Source: CAYLPJ01 sp964385465 (lineage in GTDB: Bacteria > Planctomycetota > Phycisphaerae > SM23-33). From it: a stretch of 48,470 nt of DNA. The stretch is taken from NCBI GenBank assembly GCA_964385465.1, contig CAYLPJ010000052.1:1-48470 (forward strand), in the 5' to 3' direction. The position numbers were made by a program, and so were the translations under genes. Position 1 is the stretch's first letter; every line of letters begins with the position of its first letter. Below, piece by piece: positions 20,101 to 27,498 of the stretch. The notes below the pieces were generated by a model. It saw nothing but the letters and a program-made list of their open reading frames with translations, was not told the origin of the DNA and ran no database searches.

Positions 20101-20239
20101 CGTCGGCCAGTTCCAACGTCGCCGCCCCATCCCCGCAGCCGACGTGCACGGTGACGCCGAAGGGGGTGTCGGCACCGGCGAGGGGTATGGCCGCCCACAG
20201 GCAGCCGCACAGCAGGGCCAGAGAACGCGCACAGGTCAT
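17126..20239 (-). CDS. Exported PQQ-type beta-propeller protein with N-terminal methyltransferase-like domain
   Basis: The 1,037-residue product starts at ATG 20239, with GGGAGGAG five bases upstream and a signal peptide (MTCARSLALLCGCLWAAIPL). Residues about 25-120 read as a class I SAM-methyltransferase fold: VTVHVGCGDGAATLELA, QGLDADRERVAAARR, WDGRRLPYADGLVDRLVL and RVLVPGGRAI. The rest is PQQ-like propeller repeats, e.g. PLLRLDPATGRTVKTYKG, ILAVDAGTGAIRWRAADG, LLTAMDAADGEVLWQDGA, VHALGLDDGRTLWSHVAG and LAVVDAATGKRLSQ, with a variable middle rich in His and Cys. Such propellers can bind PQQ or serve as scaffolds. A SAM-using enzyme outside the cytoplasm would be odd, so the N-terminal domain may have another role. 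The promoter at 20298-20326 carries a palindrome in its spacer. Confidence 0.82.
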   Translation of the reverse strand: MTCARSLALLCGCLWAAIPLAGADTPFGVTVHVGCGDGAATLELADGSGGLVQGLDADRERVAAARRRFLEAGLAGRVTAAVWDGRRLPYADGLVDRLVLAGGVDVAPDEMRRVLVPGGRAIRLPDGRSLLTRPRPKAMDEWTHFLRGPSNNAVSRDRLVGPPRCVQWVSGPTYGRHHDRLASISAMVSAGGRLLTIEDRAPALSMRQPADWRLIARNAFNGVTLWQRPIARWESAARGFRSGPVQLPRRLVAVADPNAGPPGEAVYVTLAYGGPLLRLDPATGRTVKTYKGTEGTDEVLYREGTLYLAAGGAGGKARRILAVDAGTGAIRWRAADGPAAAILPGTLGTDGRRVYFHDGGGVVAMEAGSGDIAWRRPLPSVEKRPSWSAPTVVVHDGVVLCGDRAAEYPEPWSKHAALVGGMRTHGGLALLTAMDAADGEVLWQDGAAECFHNAVDVFVIDGLVWASRGPARFFFERTRPILAKMIGPEFHVEKVVGRDPRTGEVRRSVDAAEAFTLSHHHRCYRNKATARYLILGRTGIEFIDLTGGPSLRHNWTRGMCQYGVMPANGLLYTPPHPCACYNASKVNGFFAYSARKQPPPPNYDSRKPVTASAAGADGPPADENDWPTYRRDPARTGSTPATTADRPDVAWRRELPGRLSAATSADGKVFLASVDRHTVHALGLDDGRTLWSHVAGGRVDSPPTYWRGRVIFGSADGAVQCLGADDGELLWRFLAAPRRSAIVARDQIESPWPVAGSVIVRDGVVYAFAGRSSYLDGGMMLISLDAASGRLKASRQIHTRDPATGRQDEKRLDNLYMPGLLYDVPSCSHGSLFLREARLSLDGHFVDEPATHLYSPGGFLDDNWWHRYYMIYGSRFRNGPGRGVGRSGGAPSGRLLVTDGRFVYGYGRDRGRRYRLFCSPARGGGERRKGRRRGAAGSVWADSQFPILVRAMALAGPTGERGAPTGLLILAGCPREALFAPPALGGDKGGRLAVVDAATGKRLSQARLPAPPVHDALCIAAGRVVIPLASGEVVCMK

Positions 20240-20297
20240 GTCAACTCCTCCCATCGCGGCGGCGCGAAGCGGGCCGGGGCGTTCCGGCCGTATGTCG

Positions 20298-20326
20298 AGA
20301 ATAGCCGGTGGGACGGTCCCACTCAA
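20298..20326 (-). promoter_or_regulatory. Promoter of the PQQ-propeller gene with a palindrome in the spacer
   Basis: On the minus strand TTGAGT (20321-20326) and TATTCT (20298-20303) are 17 bp apart. A perfect 15-base palindrome, GTGGGACGGTCCCAC at 20308-20322, fills most of the spacer and touches the -35 hexamer. That placement fits a repressor operator. The leader would be about 53 bases. Confidence 0.6.
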
Positions 20327-20672
20327 GGCGATCGCCTCGTCGCTGTCGCGGCCCGGTCGCCGCCGTCAGGAGTTGCCGTCCACCGGGCCGATGAGGTAGG
20401 CGCCGGCGGCGGATTCGTGCCCGGTGATGTCCACGTCGGTGGCTGCCCGCGAGCCGGCGAACCGCCTGACCATGGAATGCTCCGGGCCGCGCGACACCGA
20501 TGTCGGCGATCTCCTTGCGTGGCGGGCGGCCGCCGACCCCGGTACTCCACGCCCCCGCAAGCGTCAAGGCCGGGCCGGCTCGCGGGCCGCCCCATGCCTT
20601 CTTGTCCCATATTCATTCTGGCGCCGCCCGGGAGGCCGGGGTAGCCCGGGACCGCGTTTTGCCTTCAGCCGC

Positions 20673-20700
20673 TTGCGTTTGCGGGCGGAGTTGCGAGAAT
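20673..20700 (+). promoter_or_regulatory. Weak promoter candidate of the ABC transporter operon
   Basis: TTGCGT (20673-20678) and GAGAAT (20695-20700) are 16 bp apart, 34 bases before the substrate-binding protein start. The 15-mer GGCGGAGTTGCGAGA at 20684-20698 recurs exactly at 23890-23904, just before the ATPase gene of the same operon. Confidence 0.35.
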
Positions 20701-20733
20701 CACCGGCGGACCCCGACGAGGGAGGAGTGAGCG

Positions 20734-22140
20734 ATGACGGGTGTGCGACATGCGGTATGGATCGTGCTGGCAGGGGCTGCCCTGGTCGGCGGCTGCGGCG
20801 ACGGCGGCGAGGCGGACCCCTGCGCGGGCGCAATCGGCGCGGCCATCGAGGCCAAGTGGGGCAAGCCGCTGTCGGAGCTGCCGACCGTCTCGCTGGTGCT
20901 GATCAGCCCGCACAACGAGAGCATCCAGAACGAGTACGAGTGGGCGTTCTCGCTGCACCACGCGATGGAGCACGGCAAGAAGGTGGACCTCCAGTGGCGG
21001 GACGTCGGCAGCGGCAGCGGGGGGGTGCTGCGGTATCTTCAGAACATCTACGCCAACAGCGACACCGCCGAGATCGACATCGTATGGGGCGGCGGCGACT
21101 ACACCTTTATCAAGCTCGCCGACGCCGGCATCCTCCAGCCGATGACGCTCGACGAGGGCGTGCTGGCCAACATCCCCGGCACGTTCGGCGGGCTGACGAT
21201 GCACGACCCCAACGGCCTGTGGTGCGGTTCGGCCCTCAGCGGGTTCGGCTTCCTCTACAACCGCTCGTTGCTGGAGCGCCTCGAAGTCCAGCCGCCCGAG
21301 CAGTGGCAGGACCTCGGAGGCAAGCAGTTCTTCAACCGCATCGCGCTGGCCGACCCCACGCAGTCCGGCTCGGCGGCCGCGGCGTACGAGATGATCGTCC
21401 AGTCCGGCAGCGACTGGCCCGACGGCTGGGCCAGGCTGCTGGATATCCTCTCCAACGCCAAGCGGTTTGTCGACAGCGCCAGCGGCGCCGCCAACGCCCC
21501 CGGCCTCGGCGAGGCGCCCGTGGCGACGTGCATCGACTTCTACGGCATCCTCCGCGTGGCCGAGGCGCCGGACCATCTCGCCTACGTGAGCCCCAAGGGC
21601 CAGACGGCGTTCAACCCCGACCCGATCGCGATCCTCAAGAACCCGCCGAACCCGGAGCTGGCCCAGCGTTTCGTCGATTTCGTGCTCTCCCAGCGCGGGC
21701 AGGCCCTCTGGTTCCTGAAGGTCGGCGACCCGCAGGGCCCGGTCCGCAACCCCCTCGGCCGACAGCCCATCCGCCGCGACGTCTACGATGAGTACGCCGG
21801 GCGCATCCTGCCGCGCATCGTCAACCCCTACGAGGCCGGCACGGCCATGAAGCTCGATATCGAGCAGTGGAACGTCCGCTACGGCGTGCTGCGGCAGTTG
21901 GTCAAGGCGGCCGCGGTGGACAACCGCACCTTCCTCCAGAACGCCAAGCGGCGGCTCATCGAGACGGGCTTCGAGCCCGAGCGCGTGGCGGAGTTCCACC
22001 GCCTGCCGAGCAATGTGGCGACGTTCGCGGACATCGCCGCCACGGCCGAGAAGCTCCGCGACCGCGCGGCGGCCGAGCGGGTCACCACCGACTGGCAGCG
22101 GTACTTCCGCGACAAGTACGTGCGTGTGGCCCGTGAGTGA
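20734..22140 (+). CDS. ABC importer substrate-binding lipoprotein (Fe3+/thiamine-type family)
   Basis: The 468-residue protein has a lipoprotein signal (WIVLAGAALVGGC, lipobox LVGGC at about residue 23) and a strong GGAGG ribosome site. The body matches type II solute-binding proteins of the iron/spermidine/thiamine class: IDIVWGGGDYTFIKLADAGI, GFGFLYNRSLLERLEVQPPE, ADPTQSGSAAAAYEMIVQSG and AQRFVDFVLSQRGQALWFLK. The C-terminal 120 residues are helical and longer than in typical members. It is the first gene of a three-gene operon with a two-domain permease and a PotA/FbpC-type ATPase. Iron, another metal chelate or a small organic ligand are all possible. Confidence 0.88.
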   Translation: MTGVRHAVWIVLAGAALVGGCGDGGEADPCAGAIGAAIEAKWGKPLSELPTVSLVLISPHNESIQNEYEWAFSLHHAMEHGKKVDLQWRDVGSGSGGVLRYLQNIYANSDTAEIDIVWGGGDYTFIKLADAGILQPMTLDEGVLANIPGTFGGLTMHDPNGLWCGSALSGFGFLYNRSLLERLEVQPPEQWQDLGGKQFFNRIALADPTQSGSAAAAYEMIVQSGSDWPDGWARLLDILSNAKRFVDSASGAANAPGLGEAPVATCIDFYGILRVAEAPDHLAYVSPKGQTAFNPDPIAILKNPPNPELAQRFVDFVLSQRGQALWFLKVGDPQGPVRNPLGRQPIRRDVYDEYAGRILPRIVNPYEAGTAMKLDIEQWNVRYGVLRQLVKAAAVDNRTFLQNAKRRLIETGFEPERVAEFHRLPSNVATFADIAATAEKLRDRAAAERVTTDWQRYFRDKYVRVARE

Positions 22141-23884
22141 GGCGTCGGACAGTTCGGCCCCCGTCGCGGGGCGACCCCGTCCGGCGGGGGCGGCCGGGGG
22201 CGCGGCGAAGCTGATCGCCCTGGGCCTGGTGCTGTTCCTGGGAGCCTTCCTGCTCGTGCCGGTCGGGCTGGCGATCGCCACGGGCTTTTTCCGCGACGGC
22301 CAGGCGAGCCTGTACTGGTTCCGCCGCGTGGTCACCAACGAGATCCTCCTGGGCCAACTGGGCAACGGGCTGGCGCTGGCGTGCGCGACCACGGCCGGGT
22401 GCATGGTCATCGCGATCCCGCTGGCGGCGGTGCGGACGCGGTGGCGGTTCTTCGGCTCGGGCCTGCTGGGCGGGCTGCTGCTGGTGCCGCTGATCCTGCC
22501 CCCGTTCGTCGGCGCGCTGTCGATGCGCCGCCTGCTGGGCCAGTACGGCGTGCTGAACCTGCTGCTGGCGAAGGTGGGGATGATCGACTTCGCCGCCGGG
22601 CCGCCGGACTGGCTGGGCAGCGGCTTCGCGGGGGTGGTGATCCTCCAGGTGCTGCACCTGTTCCCGATCCTGTACCTGAACGTCTCGGCCTCGCTGGCGA
22701 ACGTGGACCCCGCGATGGCCCAGGCGGCGCGGAACCTCGGCGCCGGGCCGCTGCGGGCGTTCTTCCGCATCACACTTCCGCTGATCCGCCCGGGCCTGTT
22801 CGCCGGCGGGACGATCGTGTTCATCTGGGCGTTCACGGACATCGGCACGCCGCTGATCGTCGGCTACGACGAGGTCATCCCGGTGACGATCTTCCAGGAC
22901 CTCTCCCAGGCGGAGGTCAGCCCGCGGACGTACGGGCTGGTGTTCATCATGCTCGCCACGGCGGTGGGGCTGTACGTGCTGGGCAAGTTCGTCTTCGGGC
23001 GCGGCTCGGCCAACGAGGCGGGCAAGGCGACCGTCGCCGAGGAGACCCGCCGCCTCGGCCCGGCGGGGACGCTGGGGGCGTGGGCGCTGTTCGGCGTGGT
23101 GATCTTCGCCTCGCTGCTGCCGCACGTCGGCGTGGTGCTGACGGCCCTGTCCGAGCGGTGGGTCAACACGATCCTTCCCAGCGGCTACACGCTGGAGCAT
23201 TTGCGGTTCGTCGTCACCCGCCCGGCGACGTACAACTGCATCCTCAACAGCCTGACCTACGCGGGCACGGCAACGGCGGCGGACCTGGTCATCGGCGGCC
23301 TGGCCGCGTGGGTGCTGGTCCGCGCGCGGCTGCGGGGGCGGTCCCTTTTGGACGGCCTGGCCATGCTGCCCCTTGCCGTGCCGGGAATCATCCTCGCCGC
23401 CGGGTACGTTGCCATGACCGCGCCGGGGACGATGCTGGAGTCCATCGGCCCTGGGCGCAACCCGTTCCTGATCCTCGTGATCGCCTACACCGTCCGCCGG
23501 CTGCCGTTCGTGGTCCGGGGCGTCTCGGCCGGGCTCCAGCAGATTCCCGTGGCCCTGGAGGAGGCGGCGCGGAACCTCGGGGCCTCGCGCCCCCGGGCGA
23601 TCTGGCGGATCACGCTGCCGCTGGTGGCCGCCAACGTCATCGCCGCCGGCGTGCTGACCTTCGCGTTCGCCATGCTGGAGGTCAGCGACTCGCTGATCCT
23701 CGCCCAGCGGCAGATGCACTATCCGATCACGAAGGAGATCTACCGGCAGGCGGCCTCGGGCAACGTCGACGCCGCCAGCATCGCCTCGGCGCTGGGCGTC
23801 TACGGGATGCTGCTGCTGGCCGGGACGTTCGCCGTGGCCGGGGCGCTGCTCGGCCGGCGGCTGGGGGCGATCTTCCGCGCCTGA
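22133..23884 (+). CDS. ABC importer permease, two fused transmembrane domains (FbpB-like)
   Basis: The 583-residue membrane protein contains two complete BPD_transp_1 domains in one chain, each with about six helices, as in FbpB and ThiP. Each half keeps the cytoplasmic loop that docks on the ATPase: AQAARNLGAGPLRAFFRITL in the first half and EEAARNLGASRPRAIWRITL in the second. The likely start is GTG at 22133, overlapping the end of the binding-protein gene by 8 bases; a GTG at 22124 is the alternative. Neither has a good ribosome site, consistent with coupling to the upstream gene. It forms the membrane channel of the importer. Confidence 0.92.
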   Translation: MSEASDSSAPVAGRPRPAGAAGGAAKLIALGLVLFLGAFLLVPVGLAIATGFFRDGQASLYWFRRVVTNEILLGQLGNGLALACATTAGCMVIAIPLAAVRTRWRFFGSGLLGGLLLVPLILPPFVGALSMRRLLGQYGVLNLLLAKVGMIDFAAGPPDWLGSGFAGVVILQVLHLFPILYLNVSASLANVDPAMAQAARNLGAGPLRAFFRITLPLIRPGLFAGGTIVFIWAFTDIGTPLIVGYDEVIPVTIFQDLSQAEVSPRTYGLVFIMLATAVGLYVLGKFVFGRGSANEAGKATVAEETRRLGPAGTLGAWALFGVVIFASLLPHVGVVLTALSERWVNTILPSGYTLEHLRFVVTRPATYNCILNSLTYAGTATAADLVIGGLAAWVLVRARLRGRSLLDGLAMLPLAVPGIILAAGYVAMTAPGTMLESIGPGRNPFLILVIAYTVRRLPFVVRGVSAGLQQIPVALEEAARNLGASRPRAIWRITLPLVAANVIAAGVLTFAFAMLEVSDSLILAQRQMHYPITKEIYRQAASGNVDAASIASALGVYGMLLLAGTFAVAGALLGRRLGAIFRA

Positions 23885-23910
23885 CCGGCGGCGGAGTTGC
23901 GAGAGAAGCC

Positions 23911-25014
23911 ATGAAACGCATATGTCTGGAGAAGGTGGCCAAGCGGTACGGCTCGGGGACGGCGGCGGTCGACGCCCTGCGGGAGACCACGCTGACCGTC
24001 GAGCCCGGGGAGTTCTTCTTCCTGCTGGGGCCCAGCGGGTGCGGCAAGACGACGCTGCTGCGGATCGTCGCCGGGCTGACCGAGCCCACCGGCGGGCGGA
24101 TCGTGCTCGGCGACCGCGACGTCACCGACGAGCCCGTCGAGGATCGCCACACCGCGCTGGTCTTCCAGAACTACGCCCTCTGGCCGCACATGACCGTCGC
24201 CCAGAACGTCGAGTTCGGGCCGAAGATGCGCGGCGTCGGGCGGGGGGATCGGCGGCAGCTCGCACGCGACAACCTCGACCGCGTGCAGATGGGCGAGCTC
24301 GCCGCCCGCAAGCCCAACCAGCTCTCCGGGGGCCAGCAGCAGCGCGTCGCGCTGGCCCGCGCCTTGGCGGCCCGGCCGGACTGCCTCCTGCTCGACGAGC
24401 CGCTGAGCAACCTGGACGCTCGCCTGCGCCTGCACATGCGCGAGGAGCTGCGCTCGCTGGTGAAGTCCACCGGCACGACGGCGGTGTACGTGACGCACGA
24501 CCAGAAGGAAGCGCTGTCGATGGCCGACCGCATCGCCGTGATGCGCGACGGGCGCGTGGTGCAGGTCGGCTCGCCCGTGGAGGTCTACAACCGCCCGCGA
24601 ACGCGGTTCGTCGCGGACTTCCTCGGCGAGGCCAACTTCCTCACCGGCCGCGTCGAAGGCGTCCGCGACGGCGTGGCGGAGGTGGAGACGCCCGTCGGGC
24701 GAGTCCTGGCCGGGGCCGACGACGCCCGCCCGCCGGCGGGGCGGGTGCTGTGCTGCGTTCGCCCGGAGCGCGTGCGACTGAGCGCGGCGGAGGCGGCGCC
24801 CGCGCCGGACGGCGGGGGGGCCCTGTCTGCGACGGTTGTCGCGGGCATGTATCTCGGCGAGATGCGCCAGTACCTCTGCGAGCTGCCCGGAGGGCAGCGG
24901 TGGCGGGTCTCTGTCCTGGCCGACAGCGGCCCGGGCCTGGAGCCCGGCCGGGGCGTGACGCTGGCCCTGGCGCCGGAGGATGTGACGCTCGTGCCCGACG
25001 AGCCGGACGCTTGA
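23911..25014 (+). CDS. ABC importer ATPase (PotA/FbpC/UgpC type)
   Basis: The 367-residue ATPase has Walker A GPSGCGKTT near residue 41, the Q loop in LVFQNYALWPHMTV, signature LSGGQQQRVALARAL, Walker B CLLLDEPLSNLD, and the switch His in VYVTHDQKEAL. The C-terminal third (after FLGEANFLTGRVEGV) is a TOBE-type regulatory domain with RPERVRLS. All catalytic residues are present. The start follows GAGAGAAG and lies 26 bases after the permease stop. It energises the importer formed with the two preceding genes. Confidence 0.95.
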   Translation: MKRICLEKVAKRYGSGTAAVDALRETTLTVEPGEFFFLLGPSGCGKTTLLRIVAGLTEPTGGRIVLGDRDVTDEPVEDRHTALVFQNYALWPHMTVAQNVEFGPKMRGVGRGDRRQLARDNLDRVQMGELAARKPNQLSGGQQQRVALARALAARPDCLLLDEPLSNLDARLRLHMREELRSLVKSTGTTAVYVTHDQKEALSMADRIAVMRDGRVVQVGSPVEVYNRPRTRFVADFLGEANFLTGRVEGVRDGVAEVETPVGRVLAGADDARPPAGRVLCCVRPERVRLSAAEAAPAPDGGGALSATVVAGMYLGEMRQYLCELPGGQRWRVSVLADSGPGLEPGRGVTLALAPEDVTLVPDEPDA

Positions 25015-25028
25015 GGCGGTTTGGCGCT

Positions 25029-25056
25029 TTGCACTCGGGCGAAGGTGTGGCACAAT
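25029..25056 (+). promoter_or_regulatory. Promoter candidate of the cyclase-like/DUF4159 gene
   Basis: TTGCAC (25029-25034) and CACAAT (25051-25056) are 16 bp apart, with the start near 25063 and the ATG at 25120. The neighbouring TGGCAC at 25048 lacks GC at the proper offset, so it is not a sigma-54 promoter. Confidence 0.4.
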
Positions 25057-25119
25057 AGCGCTGCCCGGCCGCCGGCGCCTGGTGCGGCGGGGTCAGTCAA
25101 GGATTCAGGAGAAGCAAGC

Positions 25120-27480
25120 ATGCGGAAGGCGTGGATGCTGGTGGTTTTGGCTTGTCTTCTCGGTGGGGCGCCCGCCCTGGCGGCGGACGATCAAGAGGAC
25201 GACGGGGGCGGAGCGATCGGTGCGTGGGACTGGGACGCCTGGCGCCGCAGCGCCGGCGCGGGTCCCGGCGGGGGCGTTGGCGGCGATGACGACGGGTTCT
25301 CCAACGAGGCCGTCCAGCGCGCCATCAAGGCCGGCATCGAGTATCTCTGGTCCTGCCAGGGCGGGGACGGGAGCTGGCCTCCCTACGGCGGGCACAACCG
25401 CTACCCGACGGGCACGACGGCGCTGGCGGCCTACGCCCTGCTGGCCGCGGGGGTCAGCCCGCTGGAGGAGCGGATGGCCAAGGCCCTGGACTTCCTCGCC
25501 GAGACCGAGACCAACAAGACCTACGGGCTCGGCCTGCGCTGCCAGGCGTGGTACCTCGCCAACAAGGAGACCGGCGGGAAGTACATGGAGCCGTTCAAGA
25601 AGGACCTCAAGCTGCTGCTGACCTCCACGAAGCAGGGGGCGTACAACTACAACTGCAACGGCAACGGGCAGAGCCACGGCGACCACTCCAACAGCCAGTA
25701 CGGCGTCCTGGGCGTGTGGGGCGGCAAGCTCGCGCGCCAGGAGATCCCCGAGCAGTACTGGCTGCTGGTCATGAAGTACTGGACCGGCGCGCAGAACACC
25801 GACGGCGGGTGGAGCTATCGCCGCGGCTCCTCGACGGCGACCATGACGGCCGCGGGCGTCGCCACGCTGTTCGTCTGCTACGACAGCGCCTACGCCGACC
25901 GGTTCATCCAGTGCGACGTGAGCAACCGCAACGACCAGCCGATCGTCGACGGCCTGAAGTGGATGGACGAGAACTTCAATGCCGCCCTGCGCGTCCGCCA
26001 GGGGGGGCTGATGGGCCACGGCGACATCTTCTACTTCCTCTACGGCGTCGAACGGGTGGGCCTGGCCAGCGGGTTCAAGTACTTCGGGGATAAGGACTGG
26101 TACAAGCTCGGCGCGACGGAGCTGCTGCGGATGCAGAACGGCAACGGCTCGTGGCGGGGCAAGCGCGACGCGCACATCTCCACCTCGTTCGCCATCCTGT
26201 TCCTCGTCCGCGGGCAGCACGCCATCGCGTTCAACAAGCTGGAGTGGGAAGGCGGGGACTGGAACAACCGCCCCCGCGACCTCGCCGGGCTGACGCGGTG
26301 GATGAGCGGCACGCTGGAGCGCCAGCTCAACTGGCAGATCATCTCGGCCAAGGCGCCGGTAGAGGAGTGGCACGATGCGCCGATCCTTTACATCTCCGGT
26401 GCGCAGGACCCGAACTTCACCGACGAGCACATCGAGAAGCTCCGGAACTTCATCTGGCAGGGCGGGACGATCCTGTCGGTCACCGAGTGCCGCGGGCGCG
26501 GCTTCGGGCAGGGCATCCGCAAGGCCTACGAGAGAATCCTCCCGGGCTACAAGCTCGCCCCCGCGCCGACGGACAGCCCGCTGTACGAGATCCACTACAA
26601 GCTCTACCGCCGGCCGACGTTCTACACGATCACCAACGGCATCCGCCCGCTGGTGATCCACACCGACCAGGACCTCTCCAAGAGCTGGCAGATGGAGATG
26701 CGGCGGACCGCGGCGGGGGACTTCCAGGGCCCGTCCAACGTGCTGATGTACGTGACCGACAAGGGCCAGCTGCGCCCGCGGGGCGTGAGCCACTGGCCTT
26801 CGGAAGTGAAGGTCACTCCCCGCAAGACCGTCCGCGTCGGGCGACTGAAATACGAGGGCAACTGGGACCCCGAGCCCCTGGCGCTGGAGCGCTTCCGTCG
26901 CCTGATGGCCCGCGAGCAGCGCATCCGCGTGCACCTCATGGACCCCGTGTCACTGGCCGACCTGGGCAGGGACGACGCCAACACGCCGGACGTGGCCGTC
27001 ATGACCGGCACGAAGGCGTTCGAGCTGAACATGATGGAGCGCGCCCGGTTGGCGAAGTACCTCGAGACCGGCGGGTCGCTGATCGTCGACGCCGCCGGCG
27101 GGTCGATGGAGTTCGCCGACTCCGCCGAGGCGATGCTCGAGGCCGTCTTCGGAAGGCGGAGCGTCCGCAGGCTGGCCACCGACTCGCCGATCCTCAAGCG
27201 GGACGGGTGCGAGATCGAGCAGGTGAAGTACCGCCGCAAGGCCCGCGTGGAGCGAGGCCTGCGGGAGATCCCCAACATCCGCTGCGTGCAGGTCCGCCGG
27301 CGGTTCGCGGTGATCTTCAGCAAGGAGGACCTGACCGCCGGGCTGGTCGGCTACCCCTGCTACAACTGCGCCGGCTACGAGCCGGAGTCCTGCTTCCAGA
27401 TCTACCGCAACGCCGTCCTCTACGCTCGCGACACCGGGCGGCACATCCCGCTGAAAAAGCCCGCCGACGACGAGAAGTAA
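25120..27480 (+). CDS. Exported terpene-cyclase-like alpha-barrel protein with C-terminal DUF4159
   Basis: The 786-residue product starts at ATG 25120 after AGGAGAAG, with a signal peptide (MRKAWMLVVLACLLGGAPAL) followed by an acidic, glycine-rich linker. Residues about 60-410 have prenyltransferase/squalene-cyclase-like repeats: AIKAGIEYLWSCQGGDGSWP, MKYWTGAQNTDGGWSYRRGS, LLRMQNGNGSWRGKRDAHIS. The classical DXDD protonation motif of squalene-hopene cyclases is not seen. Residues about 415-640 match DUF4159 (LNWQIISAKAPVEEWHDAPI, GGTILSVTECRGRGFGQGIR, PTFYTITNGIRPLVIHTDQD), a flavodoxin/amidotransferase-like fold. A second such fold seems to follow (VAVMTGTKAFELN, TGGSLIVDAAGG). This layout is common in Planctomycetota and has no proven function. 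It is unlikely to be a hopanoid cyclase. Confidence 0.75.
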   Translation: MRKAWMLVVLACLLGGAPALAADDQEDDGGGAIGAWDWDAWRRSAGAGPGGGVGGDDDGFSNEAVQRAIKAGIEYLWSCQGGDGSWPPYGGHNRYPTGTTALAAYALLAAGVSPLEERMAKALDFLAETETNKTYGLGLRCQAWYLANKETGGKYMEPFKKDLKLLLTSTKQGAYNYNCNGNGQSHGDHSNSQYGVLGVWGGKLARQEIPEQYWLLVMKYWTGAQNTDGGWSYRRGSSTATMTAAGVATLFVCYDSAYADRFIQCDVSNRNDQPIVDGLKWMDENFNAALRVRQGGLMGHGDIFYFLYGVERVGLASGFKYFGDKDWYKLGATELLRMQNGNGSWRGKRDAHISTSFAILFLVRGQHAIAFNKLEWEGGDWNNRPRDLAGLTRWMSGTLERQLNWQIISAKAPVEEWHDAPILYISGAQDPNFTDEHIEKLRNFIWQGGTILSVTECRGRGFGQGIRKAYERILPGYKLAPAPTDSPLYEIHYKLYRRPTFYTITNGIRPLVIHTDQDLSKSWQMEMRRTAAGDFQGPSNVLMYVTDKGQLRPRGVSHWPSEVKVTPRKTVRVGRLKYEGNWDPEPLALERFRRLMAREQRIRVHLMDPVSLADLGRDDANTPDVAVMTGTKAFELNMMERARLAKYLETGGSLIVDAAGGSMEFADSAEAMLEAVFGRRSVRRLATDSPILKRDGCEIEQVKYRRKARVERGLREIPNIRCVQVRRRFAVIFSKEDLTAGLVGYPCYNCAGYEPESCFQIYRNAVLYARDTGRHIPLKKPADDEK

Positions 27481-27498
27481 ACCCCGTGCGGGGGGGCG

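Larger units (their letters stand above)
20240..20733. other. 494-base divergent intergenic stretch
   Basis: It carries the minus-strand promoter and palindrome at 20298-20326 and a weaker plus-strand promoter candidate at 20673-20700. A 35-codon frame on the minus strand (20366-20473, ending GAYLIGPVDGNS) has natural-looking composition but no ribosome site, and may be a gene remnant. Otherwise I see nothing coding. Confidence 0.45.

Noticed and set aside
20366..20473. 35-codon minus-strand frame ending GAYLIGPVDGNS
   Set aside because: Composition looks natural, but there is no ribosome site, no recognised family, and it lies in a promoter region; kept only as a possible remnant.
25048..25064. 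TGGCAC resembling a -24 sigma-54 element before the cyclase-like/DUF4159 gene
   Set aside because: The GC dinucleotide is not at the required 12-base offset.
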